A DNA stretch of 40,735 nucleotides from Chloroflexota bacterium (GTDB lineage: Bacteria; Chloroflexota; Dormibacteria; CF-121). Location: NCBI GenBank assembly GCA_005881715.1, contig VBEE01000051.1, forward strand, positions 1-40,735, given 5' to 3'. Made by a program: the position numbers and the translations under genes. The notes under the pieces were generated by a model. It was not told where the DNA came from. It saw only the letters and a list, made by a program, of their open reading frames with translations, and searched no databases. Shown here piece by piece: positions 15,501 through 22,738 of the stretch. How positions within the stretch are numbered: the first letter of the stretch is position 1; every line of letters begins with the position of its first letter.

Positions 15501-16990
15501 ATGGTTCTCCTTCCGTTGAGTGCCCCCACCCTGCCCTTCCCCGGAGGGGAGGGATATTCCAGCGTCCTGGCTATCGACCACCTCCCGTTGTCGGAGGTTG
15601 GAGGAGCGGGAGTGGATCGACCGGCACGCCTGCGATGCGCACCTCGAAGTGCAGGTGCGGTCCGGTACTGTTGCCGGTCGATCCCATGAGAGCGATCGCC
15701 TGTCCCGCGGCAACGACGTCGCCCGGCTGTACGAGCGGCCAGTCGAGATGGCCGTACAGCGTGCTGAGCTTCGAATCGCGGGTCAACAGAATGTAGAGAC
15801 CGTAGCCGCCACGCTCGCGGCGAAGCGTGACGGTCCCGGCGGTGGCGGCGTAGACCGGAGTCCCGAGCGGCGCCGCCAGGTCGATTCCGCTGTGGAAGTG
15901 ATGGCTCGGGCAGCTCGGCGACCAGGGCTCGATTTCGAACGCGCTGCAGCCGTACGGCTGCGTCAGGGTCGCCTCCTTCACCGGCAGGATCAGCGGACCC
16001 GGCTGGGTCTGCTGCGCCTGGACGACAACGCCGGCCAGCAAGAGGGGGATCAGCAGAAACGCAACCCCCAGGGCGAGGGCGGGCCGCCGCCAGGACCATG
16101 CGAGGAGCGCCAGGCGTCCGGCCGCCAGTAGCTTTGCGGGTGGCCACGGCACCCTTCACGGCACGCTTGGCTAGGCCTTCGGCGAGATGCTCGGCCTTCG
16201 ACTCGAGATGTGCCGAAGCATTCATCAATCCGGGAACCTTGATCAGCAAGTAGAGGACCGCCGCGCCGTAGAGCGCCTCAATCGGGCTGCCCGTGAAGTC
16301 GGCGGCGAACATACTGGCGAAGCGCAGCACCAGCACCTGGCCGAACTGCATGAACACGGTGAGCACGTACAGTCGCAGCCAGGACTGGGCATAGTGTTTG
16401 GTTTCGGGAAGGATCATGCAAATGGCGGCCAGTGGAGCGACCGCCAGCAGGACCGCGAGCAGAGCGAAGCGAACCACGTACGTAAAAGCGACGATGACCA
16501 GCATGACCACGATGGCGAGCCGGACAGCGACCTGGAACAACGGCATTCCGAAACCCTTCGTCATCGGGTCCATCCAGGGCAGGCGAGCCGGGCCGCCCGG
16601 TAACGGCTGGCTCCATACGGCATGCACGAGCGCATTGTTCAGGTCGATGGCCATCTGGCCAAAGAGCAGCGCGAAGTGAGCCATCGCGATCGCCGCCATC
16701 GCCCGCGGCAGGATCACCTTGAGGGTGTAGTGGGCCCGAAAGCTGCGCTCCCACAGGCTCCGGAGAAACGCCCAGGTAAAGACGAGCACCAGCAGCAGGT
16801 CCGCGATGGCCAATGTCAGGTGGAACATGGCCTGCAGGGTTGGTTCGTCCGTTAGCGGCCGGGGCGTGAGCGTGGAGAGGTCGTGAGTGCTGAGCAAGTA
16901 TGTCTCGACCGTGCTCGCAATCGAATCCCGCACATCGTTGATGAGGTTGGTCAAGAAGCCGGTGACCAACCCGGAGAACGCGTCGATCAC
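15494..16990 (-). CDS. VirB6/TrbL-like polytopic membrane protein (tail overlaps M23 gene)
   Basis: Open frame of 498 codons from the GTG at 16990. The first 280 or so residues look genuine: five or six hydrophobic segments, including ALLAVLLAVAPLAAICMILP followed by HYAQSWLRLYVLTVFMQ, the layout of VirB6/TrbL inner-membrane channel proteins. From about 16150 leftward the frame has no stop but reads as an Arg/Pro/Ala-rich shadow of the M23 gene, which is in the +1 frame. Either the true stop was lost to a sequence error, or translation really runs on. The supported part is 16150-16990. The family assignment is by topology and context, not a firm motif. Confidence 0.55.
   Translation of the reverse strand: MIDAFSGLVTGFLTNLINDVRDSIASTVETYLLSTHDLSTLTPRPLTDEPTLQAMFHLTLAIADLLLVLVFTWAFLRSLWERSFRAHYTLKVILPRAMAAIAMAHFALLFGQMAIDLNNALVHAVWSQPLPGGPARLPWMDPMTKGFGMPLFQVAVRLAIVVMLVIVAFTYVVRFALLAVLLAVAPLAAICMILPETKHYAQSWLRLYVLTVFMQFGQVLVLRFASMFAADFTGSPIEALYGAAVLYLLIKVPGLMNASAHLESKAEHLAEGLAKRAVKGAVATRKATGGRTPGAPRMVLAAARPRPGGCVSADPPLAGRRCRPGAADPAGSADPAGEGGDPDAAVRLQRVRNRALVAELPEPSLPQRNRPGGAARDSGLRRHRRDRHASPRAWRLRSLHSVDPRFEAQHAVRPSRLAARTAGRRRCRGTGDRSHGIDRQQYRTAPALRGAHRRRAGRSTPAPPTSDNGRWSIARTLEYPSPPGKGRVGALNGRRTIW
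15521..15556. repeat. Dispersed GC palindrome, copy 1
   Basis: TGCCCCCACCCTGCCC, then an imperfect hairpin of TCCCC and GGGGA, ending AGGGATA. A second copy with the same flanks lies at 36031-36072. It sits directly upstream of ssb. Confidence 0.6.
15571..16152 (-). CDS. M23 (LytM-type) zinc metallopeptidase, membrane-anchored
   Basis: 193 residues. A basic N-terminus and one hydrophobic helix (LALGVAFLLIPLLLAGVVV, about 27-45) anchor a periplasmic or extracellular M23 domain with both zinc motifs, HFHSGIDLAAP and GPHLHFEV. These enzymes cut peptide bridges in peptidoglycan. The start is the GTG at 16152; an in-frame TGA stands two codons before it and no spaced Shine-Dalgarno is visible. 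The whole gene lies inside the open frame of the upstream membrane protein, in another phase. Next to VirB2/VirB6-like genes, opening the wall for a secretion or DNA-transfer channel is a reasonable guess. Confidence 0.87.
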   Translation of the reverse strand: MPWPPAKLLAAGRLALLAWSWRRPALALGVAFLLIPLLLAGVVVQAQQTQPGPLILPVKEATLTQPYGCSAFEIEPWSPSCPSHHFHSGIDLAAPLGTPVYAATAGTVTLRRERGGYGLYILLTRDSKLSTLYGHLDWPLVQPGDVVAAGQAIALMGSTGNSTGPHLHFEVRIAGVPVDPLPLLQPPTTGGGR

Positions 16991-17023
16991 CGAGCATCCA
17001 GACCGGCAGGGATTTCAAGCCGG

Positions 17024-17254
17024 CTAATGGTTGACCGAATCCACGAGCACCCGGACCAGGAGGCCGGCCATCTCCACCCCGATGGTGCCAAAGACGATGC
17101 GGCCGATCCAGCGTTTGGCCTCCATCACGCTGCGGGGCTCGATCGCAACCATCTTCCAGATGAAGGCGCAGACGAAGGCCAGGGCGCCGATGCTGCCGGT
17201 CAGTCCCTGGGCGTAGCTCGTCCAGACGTCGATCAAGTGCTTGAGCTGATCCAT
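17024..17254 (-). CDS. VirB2/TrbC-like small two-helix membrane protein
   Basis: 76 residues with two transmembrane helices (about 20-38 and 50-72) joined by a short charged loop (AIEPRSVMEAKRW). This is the shape of VirB2/TrbC-type pilin-like components, though without the cleavable signal peptide many of them have. The ATG at 17254 shares a base with the previous stop (TGATG); the next gene starts 33 nt downstream. A generic holin-like or accessory membrane protein is the alternative. Confidence 0.55.
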   Translation of the reverse strand: MDQLKHLIDVWTSYAQGLTGSIGALAFVCAFIWKMVAIEPRSVMEAKRWIGRIVFGTIGVEMAGLLVRVLVDSVNH

Positions 17255-17616
17255 CAGCGTTTGCGTTCGAAGGGCTCGCTGAGACGGTCTTCCACGTAGC
17301 GCTCGATCGCCCCGGTGAGACGCCGCAGCATGTCCCACTGTTCGACCAGCAGGTGTCGATCCTGCTGGCCGAGCTTTCGCAGGAGTTCAGGGCCGAGGGC
17401 GGGCTGGCCCGACGATGGAACGCTGGCGGGACGCGGCGGCAGGAGGGGCGTGCTTAGCGCGGGTAGGACGTCCGGCCGGACAGTCGGCAGGGTGATCGGC
17501 GGCGGCCGAAAGGCGGCGCGGTGGGGCTGCATCGCCAGGTGAATCCCCACCCCGGTGAAGGCGGCGAGCACGGTGACCTCGCCCCCAATGATGGCGAGCT
17601 TCCAGGATGGGCGCAT
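17254..17616 (-). CDS. Hypothetical membrane-anchored, proline-rich protein
   Basis: 120 residues, unrecognised. An N-terminal signal anchor (WKLAIIGGEVTVLAAFTGVGIHLA, about 5-28) leads to a proline-rich linker (about 35-75: PPPITLPTVRPDVLPAL, then LLPPRPAS) and a helical, charged C-terminus (ELLRKLGQQDRHLLVEQWDMLRRL). GGAG lies 5 nt before the ATG at 17616, which is preferred to the longer open frame. First gene of the VirB-like cluster, with a promoter 40-70 nt upstream. The shape (anchor, proline arm, helix) recalls wall-spanning T4SS accessory proteins, but no homology is claimed. Confidence 0.6.
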   Translation of the reverse strand: MRPSWKLAIIGGEVTVLAAFTGVGIHLAMQPHRAAFRPPPITLPTVRPDVLPALSTPLLPPRPASVPSSGQPALGPELLRKLGQQDRHLLVEQWDMLRRLTGAIERYVEDRLSEPFERKR

Positions 17617-17657
17617 GGGCACTCCTCGAGGCGCGTGGCCGGCGACAACGCTGCCTA

Positions 17658-17685
17658 TCCTTACACAAATCCGTGTATTTGTCAA
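17658..17685 (-). promoter_or_regulatory. Promoter with overlapping palindrome for the VirB-like/ssb cluster
   Basis: On the minus strand TTGACA (17685-17680) is followed after 16 nt by TAAGGA (17663-17658). A perfect inverted repeat ACAAAT-N6-ATTTGT (17665-17682) covers the end of the -35 and the upstream spacer, where a repressor would block RNA polymerase. Confidence 0.55.
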
Positions 17686-17701
17686 GACCAGTAGCGACGC
17701 G

Positions 17702-18622
17702 TCAACGAGCCCGGAGCGTGTCCTCGAGCGCCTCGTGGAGGCCCGCAAACCGGAACGGATAGCCGGCCGCCCGGGCCCTGGCCGGAACGGCGTGGCGGCC
17801 GTCAAGCAGCAATTGGGATTGCGCGCCGAGCACCAGCCGGAGCAGCGGCGCGGGCGCCGGAACGATCGCCGGACGGTGCAGCAGTCGCCCAATCTCGCTT
17901 GCCACCTCCCGCTGGCGCCGAACGTCGGGGGCCACCGCGTTCATCGGTCCGCTGACCTTTGGGTTCTCGAGCGCCAGACGGTACAGGCCGACGAGGTCAT
18001 CGATATGGATCCAGGTAAACCACTGGCGGCCATCACCCAGAGGCCCGCCGGCGAACACCCGGAATGGCAGAGTCAGGAGTCGAAAAGCCAGGGCACCGCG
18101 ACCGAAGACGAGGGCGGTGCGAACCAGCGCCACGCGCACGCCGAGCGGTTGCGCCTGGCGCGCAGCGGCCTCCCACTGTTGACTGACCCGAGCCAGGAAG
18201 GAGTCGCCCGGCCCACTCTCCTCGGTCACGAGCTCGTCGCCACGGTTCCCGTAGTAATCGATCCCCGAAGCGTTGACCAGCACCGATGGACGCCGGTCGG
18301 CTGGGGTGCGGTTGACGGCCTCGACGATGGCCGACGTAGCCGAGAGCCGGCTCGACAGGATCTCCTCCATCCGCCGTCGCGTCCATCGACCCTTGCCGAT
18401 GCTGGCGCCGGCCAGGTTGATAATGCCCTGGGCTCCGGCAAGCTCGTTGACCCAATCGCCCTCGGCGGTGCGCGCATCCCACTTGACGAAGCGAACGCCC
18501 GACTGCGACGGAGCGCTCTCGGGACGTCGACTCAGGCTGACGATGTCGTGCCGGTCGGCCGCCAGGCTGCCCGCCAGACGCCGACCGATGTAGCCCGATC
18601 CGCCCGCGATCAGGACTCTCAT
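17702..18622 (-). CDS. TIGR01777-type NAD(P)-dependent epimerase/oxidoreductase (SDR39U1/YfcH-like)
   Basis: 306 residues. Rossmann start MRVLIAGGSGYIGRRLAGSL (1-20), then the family-specific INLAGASIGKGRWTRRRMEEI, SR-LSAT and the active-site region NASGIDYYGNRGDE, with PLGVRVALVRTALVFG and the C-terminal DUF1731-like LLDGRHAVPARARAAGYPFRF. The substrate of this extended SDR group is not established. The ATG at 18622 has CATAGT 7 nt upstream. It lies 28 bp after the PocR-GAF gene. Confidence 0.88.
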   Translation of the reverse strand: MRVLIAGGSGYIGRRLAGSLAADRHDIVSLSRRPESAPSQSGVRFVKWDARTAEGDWVNELAGAQGIINLAGASIGKGRWTRRRMEEILSSRLSATSAIVEAVNRTPADRRPSVLVNASGIDYYGNRGDELVTEESGPGDSFLARVSQQWEAAARQAQPLGVRVALVRTALVFGRGALAFRLLTLPFRVFAGGPLGDGRQWFTWIHIDDLVGLYRLALENPKVSGPMNAVAPDVRRQREVASEIGRLLHRPAIVPAPAPLLRLVLGAQSQLLLDGRHAVPARARAAGYPFRFAGLHEALEDTLRAR

Positions 18623-18629
18623 CCTGACT

Positions 18630-18635
18630 ACTATG
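18630..18635 (-). promoter_or_regulatory. Possible leaderless-type -10 box for the SDR gene
   Basis: CATAGT on the minus strand, 7 nt before the ATG at 18622. The match to the -10 consensus is four of six; the gene may also be co-transcribed from upstream. Confidence 0.35.
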
Positions 18636-18650
18636 CTCGCCTCGACCCGC

Positions 18651-20150
18651 TCAGGGTTGGAAGCTGCGCACGCGCCGCTCCGTACGGGACTGCTCCAGGC
18701 TATGGAGCGCCTGCGCCAGCAGTGCCGTACGGTCGTCCTTGCCACGCTCGCTGACAGCGACACCAGTGTCCACCGAGAGGCGGACGATGTCGCCGTTTTG
18801 CATCGCGGCATAGGGATGCTCTTCGAGCGCGGGGCGGAGCCGCTCCGCCTGGCGGATGGCGACGGCGCGGTCGGCTTCCGGGATGACCAGGCAAAACCGG
18901 CCGTCGCGGATTCGAGCCAGCGTGTTGACGCGGCGGGTCTTGGCCCGGATCACGCCGACGAACTCACGCAGGATGCGCCCGAGCCCCGCTTCGCCGTATT
19001 TGCCGCGTAACACCTCGTAGGTCTCGATCTCGAACAGCACGACGGCCAGATCGTGATTGTGGCGTGAGGCGCGGCTGATTTCATTCTCCAGCAGGTCCTC
19101 GAGAAACCGCTGGCTGTAGGCGCCCGACTGCGTGTCGAGCAGCGCGAGCTGCTCAGCCTGGATCAGCTTGCGACCAATGACCAGGGCGTAGAGGCCTTCG
19201 GTCACGAAGCTCTGCATTGCCGTCAACGGCTCCTCGAGCTCCTCGCGAGCGCGGTCGAATCCAACCACGATGGCGCCGAACGTCGAGGTGCCTCTCTGCT
19301 CGGGAATTGGAACGCCGACGATGCTGCCGGTCTTGACCGCGTCGTCAGTCAGGTAGCGAGACCACGCGCTCTTCGAAATATCAGGAACGGTCACCGTCCG
19401 ATCGGCGTGTTTGACCCACTCCGCGATGCCCTCGACCAGCCGGCGTTTCGCCTCCACCAGGGCGTCCGGCACCGGCTGATCGTAGCCGGAGGCGAGGTCA
19501 GACCCGTTGTCGTCCATCATCAAGACGAGGGCATAGTCGGCGCGAGTCAGGTACAGCACGGCATCGACGATGTGCTGCGACAGCATCTGGGCGTTTGATT
19601 CGGCGATTTCGGATTGCAAGCGGCGGAGCGCGTGGCTGACGCGCTCCTTGGCCTGCATTTCCGCCAAGAGCGTGAGGCCCACCGAGACCAGCTCCCCGGC
19701 GCCCAGAAGTTTTTCCGCGTCGTGCTCCTGGACGGCGTCGGCGGCCTGGATCAGCTCGTCCGGGAAAATCTTGAGCTTGAAAGCCAGCTCGGCAAATTCT
19801 TCCACAGAGTTTGGCCCGGACTTGACCGCCGGCCCGAGGACGGCGCCGATCTGCACCTCCTTCTCGTCGCGCACCGGTGCCACAAAGTGGCCCACGCCGG
19901 ACTTGCAGACTGCGATCGTCTCCTCGCCGCGTTTGAGGAATTCCGGGTCGTAGTAGAGGGGGCAGGCCTTGCGTTCCTGGAGCAGCCGGCAATAGCGCGG
20001 ATACTCTTCAACCGGCGTGAGCGGATGCGCCTCGAGGTCAAAGACCTGGAGCCTGAGCCCGGTGGTGGCCTGGAACCGATCCACGATCCGGGCGAACTCT
20101 GGGCTGTTAACCAGGGTGCCGAGCTCCCCTTCCTGCACTTCTGGCTCCAT
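18651..20150 (-). CDS. PocR-GAF-degenerate GGDEF sensor protein
   Basis: 499 residues. PocR ligand-binding domain (about 10-160) with a Cys-rich core: YCRLLQERKACPLYYDPEF and AVCKSGVGHFVAPV, Cys at 54, 63 and 82. A GAF domain follows (about 185-330) and then a GGDEF-fold domain (about 338-490: LDTQSGAYSQRFLEDLL stands for DxLTGLxNRR). The GGDEF motif itself reads RDGRF, so cyclase activity is very unlikely and the domain is probably regulatory. PocR domains bind small hydrocarbon ligands, classically propanediol. The ATG at 20150 is chosen over an extension that would cross the divergent ABC promoter. Divergent from an ABC exporter. Confidence 0.82.
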   Translation of the reverse strand: MEPEVQEGELGTLVNSPEFARIVDRFQATTGLRLQVFDLEAHPLTPVEEYPRYCRLLQERKACPLYYDPEFLKRGEETIAVCKSGVGHFVAPVRDEKEVQIGAVLGPAVKSGPNSVEEFAELAFKLKIFPDELIQAADAVQEHDAEKLLGAGELVSVGLTLLAEMQAKERVSHALRRLQSEIAESNAQMLSQHIVDAVLYLTRADYALVLMMDDNGSDLASGYDQPVPDALVEAKRRLVEGIAEWVKHADRTVTVPDISKSAWSRYLTDDAVKTGSIVGVPIPEQRGTSTFGAIVVGFDRAREELEEPLTAMQSFVTEGLYALVIGRKLIQAEQLALLDTQSGAYSQRFLEDLLENEISRASRHNHDLAVVLFEIETYEVLRGKYGEAGLGRILREFVGVIRAKTRRVNTLARIRDGRFCLVIPEADRAVAIRQAERLRPALEEHPYAAMQNGDIVRLSVDTGVAVSERGKDDRTALLAQALHSLEQSRTERRVRSFQP

Positions 20151-20165
20151 GATGCTGTTCGGCCT

Positions 20166-20189
20166 TTGAAGGTATGGGTCGACCTTCAA
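20166..20189. promoter_or_regulatory. 24-bp inverted repeat upstream of the PocR-GAF gene
   Basis: TTGAAGGT-N8-ACCTTCAA is a perfect 8-bp-arm palindrome 16 nt upstream of the PocR-GAF ATG, in the divergent gap with the ABC exporter. It looks like a dimeric regulator site. Confidence 0.55.
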
Positions 20190-20199
20190 GGCAACAACG

Positions 20200-20223
20200 C
20201 TGTAACAGCGCAAAACCTGTAAC
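20200..20223. repeat. Direct repeat CTGTAAC x2, 17-bp period
   Basis: CTGTAAC at 20200-20206 and 20217-20223 in the same divergent gap. The same TGTAAC/GTTACA word forms an inverted repeat before dinB (31522-31539). Confidence 0.45.
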
Positions 20224-20272
20224 GCCCGACCGGCCGGCGGCGTGAATTTCAGGCTGAATCCCGGTCCACCGC

Positions 20273-20278
20273 TAGACT
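20273..20278 (+). promoter_or_regulatory. Leaderless-type -10 box for the ABC exporter
   Basis: TAGACT, 8 nt before the GTG at 20287. The same hexamer stands 6-7 nt before the starts of dinB, mogA and the MBL gene. Confidence 0.5.
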
Positions 20279-20286
20279 GGGGCGCG

Positions 20287-21051
20287 GTGCTTTCCACCCG
20301 CCTGTTGACCAAACGTTACGGCAGCCTGACGGCGGTGGAGGACCTGGACCTGGAGGTCTCGGCCGGAGAGCTGTTCGGATTCCTCGGCCCCAACGGGGCG
20401 GGGAAGACGACCACCATCAAAATGCTGGTTGGTCTCTTGCGACCCACCTCCGGTAGTGCCCGAGTGGCGGGTATCGATATCACGGCCGAACCGGAGCGGG
20501 CCAAGGCCAAGATCGGCTACGTCCCGGACGCGGCCACGCTTTATGACAAGCTGAGCGCCCGCGAGTTCCTGGAGTTCTCCGGCGACCTCTACCACGTCGA
20601 GCCCCGCCTTCGCAATCGCCGCATCGATGCGCTGCTCAAGCTCTTCGACCTTAGCGAGCGGAGCAACGACTTCCTTTCTGGCTACTCACGAGGTATGCGG
20701 CAGAAGGTCTCGCTCGCCGCGGCGTTGCTCCACGACCCTCAGGTTCTCTTCCTCGACGAGCCCACCGTGGGCCTGGATCCGCAAAGCGCCCGCCAGATGA
20801 AAGACATCCTCCAGGACTTCTGCAAGGAGGGAAAGACGGTCTTCTTCTCGACCCACATCCTGGAGATCGCGGAACGGATGTGCACCCGCCTCGCCATCAT
20901 CAACCGCGGCCGGCTGGTGGCGATGGGAAGCCTCCAGGAGCTTCGCCATATGGTTGGCCAGGATGGCCAGTCGCTGGAACAGATCTTCCTCGAGCTGACC
21001 GGAAGTCGAGAGGAGGACGTCAGCGCCGTGCTGCGTGGACTCGAAAGCTAG
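20287..21051 (+). CDS. ABC transporter ATP-binding protein
   Basis: 254 residues from the GTG at 20287. Walker A GPNGAGKTT, a Q-loop region near KIGYVPDAATLYDKLS, signature LSGYSRGMRQKV (the C-motif is SGYSRG rather than LSGGQ, common in this DrrA/CcmA-like class), Walker B VLFLDEPTVGLD and the switch His in STHILE. It powers the permease that starts 17 nt downstream. An in-frame GTG at 20242 would add 15 residues, but TAGACT placed 8 nt before 20287 favours the shorter form. Confidence 0.92.
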   Translation: MLSTRLLTKRYGSLTAVEDLDLEVSAGELFGFLGPNGAGKTTTIKMLVGLLRPTSGSARVAGIDITAEPERAKAKIGYVPDAATLYDKLSAREFLEFSGDLYHVEPRLRNRRIDALLKLFDLSERSNDFLSGYSRGMRQKVSLAAALLHDPQVLFLDEPTVGLDPQSARQMKDILQDFCKEGKTVFFSTHILEIAERMCTRLAIINRGRLVAMGSLQELRHMVGQDGQSLEQIFLELTGSREEDVSAVLRGLES

Positions 21052-21067
21052 CCGCTTAAGACCGGTG

Positions 21068-22738
21068 ATGCAGGGACTCGAGGTCGGCCTGCTGCTCTGG
21101 CGGGCCCAGCTGCAGATGTTCCTCAACCAGACCATCCGCAGCGGTAAGCCCGGCCGCATCGCGGGCACCATCATCGCTGCGGCCGTCATTGTGCTCGCCT
21201 GGGCCTGGGAGGCCTTCGTCACCTGGCTCGCCATCCAGGCGGCCCACCGGGTACCGGTACGGTTCGACGACCTGCACCTCCTGAGCCTGGCGTTCCTCGC
21301 CTACACCGCGGTCCTGGTTTTCAGCAGTCTCGTCTTCAGCTTCAACGCCCTGCTGCTGAACCCCGACCTGGATCTCCTGCTGGCCGCACCCCGGCCGGTG
21401 GAGAGCATCCTGGCGGGGCGGATGGTCGTCCAGGTGCTCAGGCTGTTCCTGCTGAGCCTGCTGTTTACAGCACCCGCCCTGATCGTCCTGGCCGTCGCCA
21501 ATCACAATGCGCTCATTCCTTTCGGGTTTGCTGCCCTCTATCTGCTCTACCCCGTCTACGTCGTCGTGATCATCTCGCTGCTGAGCCTGCTGCTGGTGCG
21601 ATTCATCCCGGTGGGGAGGGGCCGCGAGGTTCTGACCCTGTTTGGCGTGGTGCTGGCGCTGGGGATCAACTTGCTCAATTTTCTCCTCAACCCGGCCCTT
21701 CGCGACTCCGGCTTCACGCGTCGATCCCAAGCCCCGTCGTTGCCGGACATCCCGGTAGCCAGTGCGCCCTGGCTCCCCTCCGGCTGGGCCGGGCGAAGCG
21801 CGGACGCGATCTTGAGCGGTAACTGGCTCTCAGCGATCGGCTGGATCCTGCCCCTGCTGGCGGCCTCGGCGGCGATCTTTGTCGTCGGCACCATCATCAG
21901 CGGCCGGTTGTACCTGGCAGGGTGGATCCAGGCTGTCCCGCCGCGACGGCGCCAGACCGGGTCGGCGCGCGGGCGCCGACTTAAGGGCGCGTTGCCCTTG
22001 ATCCATCCGGTGCTGGCGGCGATCGTCGTCAAGGACTGGCGGATGCGGACGCGAGACCTGGCCCAGCTGGTTCGGTTCGCCATGCCGGTCGCTTTTCTGT
22101 TCATCATCTTCGGACTGCGGTTTCCGCGACTGCTCGGCTCGATTCGAAGTCTTGGCGAGGGCCCGGCGGCCGCGATGCTCGGATTGATTCCCGCCTGGGT
22201 ATTGCTGTTTTCCCTGAGCATCTCGCTGGGTCTGACCGCCGTCAGTCTGGAAGGTCCGGCGATCTGGGTCTTCGCCGCCTCACCCAACACCACGCTCCGC
22301 CTACTGCAGGGCAAGTGCTGGTCCACCGCGCTGCCCACCACCACCGTGGTGGCGCTGCTGGCCGTCATTGCCGAGATCTTCATCCGGCCCGGCTGGCTTT
22401 GGGCGGCCACCGCCGTCCTTCTGGCTATCGCCCAGGCCGCGACGCTCACTATCCTCATGGTTGGGATCGGCGCTGTGTTTGCTCGCTTCGACTGGACCGA
22501 TGCCCGGCGCATGCTGCATCCCGCCGCCGCGTTCATTGGCATGACGTCGTTCGGCATCGTGACCGGCGCCAGCGCGTTGGTGCTGGGAATTTCCCTGGCC
22601 CTGGCCAGCGCCACCGGGTTCCCGGAATTCACGACCTGGCTGGCGGCGGTGACGGTGTCGATCGGCGGTGCGATCGCCGTCGCGGCGCTCGGCGTGCTGG
22701 TCGGCAACGAGCGCCTGCGCGGATTAGAGCTCGGCTGA
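21068..22738 (+). CDS. ABC exporter permease, large multi-spanning
   Basis: 556 residues from the ATG at 21068 (GTG at 21065 equally possible). It has about twelve or more hydrophobic segments in two halves separated by a basic cytoplasmic loop (PPRRRQTGSARGRRLKG, about residue 300). An early conserved string NPDLDLLLAAPRPVESILAGRM resembles the putative ABC-exporter permeases annotated in Firmicutes and Chloroflexi, rather than ordinary 6-helix ABC-2 subunits. The substrate is unknown. It follows the ATPase gene directly. Its end overlaps the convergent thymidine kinase gene by 15 bp. Confidence 0.75.
   Translation: MQGLEVGLLLWRAQLQMFLNQTIRSGKPGRIAGTIIAAAVIVLAWAWEAFVTWLAIQAAHRVPVRFDDLHLLSLAFLAYTAVLVFSSLVFSFNALLLNPDLDLLLAAPRPVESILAGRMVVQVLRLFLLSLLFTAPALIVLAVANHNALIPFGFAALYLLYPVYVVVIISLLSLLLVRFIPVGRGREVLTLFGVVLALGINLLNFLLNPALRDSGFTRRSQAPSLPDIPVASAPWLPSGWAGRSADAILSGNWLSAIGWILPLLAASAAIFVVGTIISGRLYLAGWIQAVPPRRRQTGSARGRRLKGALPLIHPVLAAIVVKDWRMRTRDLAQLVRFAMPVAFLFIIFGLRFPRLLGSIRSLGEGPAAAMLGLIPAWVLLFSLSISLGLTAVSLEGPAIWVFAASPNTTLRLLQGKCWSTALPTTTVVALLAVIAEIFIRPGWLWAATAVLLAIAQAATLTILMVGIGAVFARFDWTDARRMLHPAAAFIGMTSFGIVTGASALVLGISLALASATGFPEFTTWLAAVTVSIGGAIAVAALGVLVGNERLRGLELG

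Noticed and set aside
16278-17018. 246-codon minus-strand frame covering the VirB6-like gene
   Set aside because: Lacks transmembrane segments and conserved patterns; the competing frame has well-formed helices and the LAVAPLAAI element.
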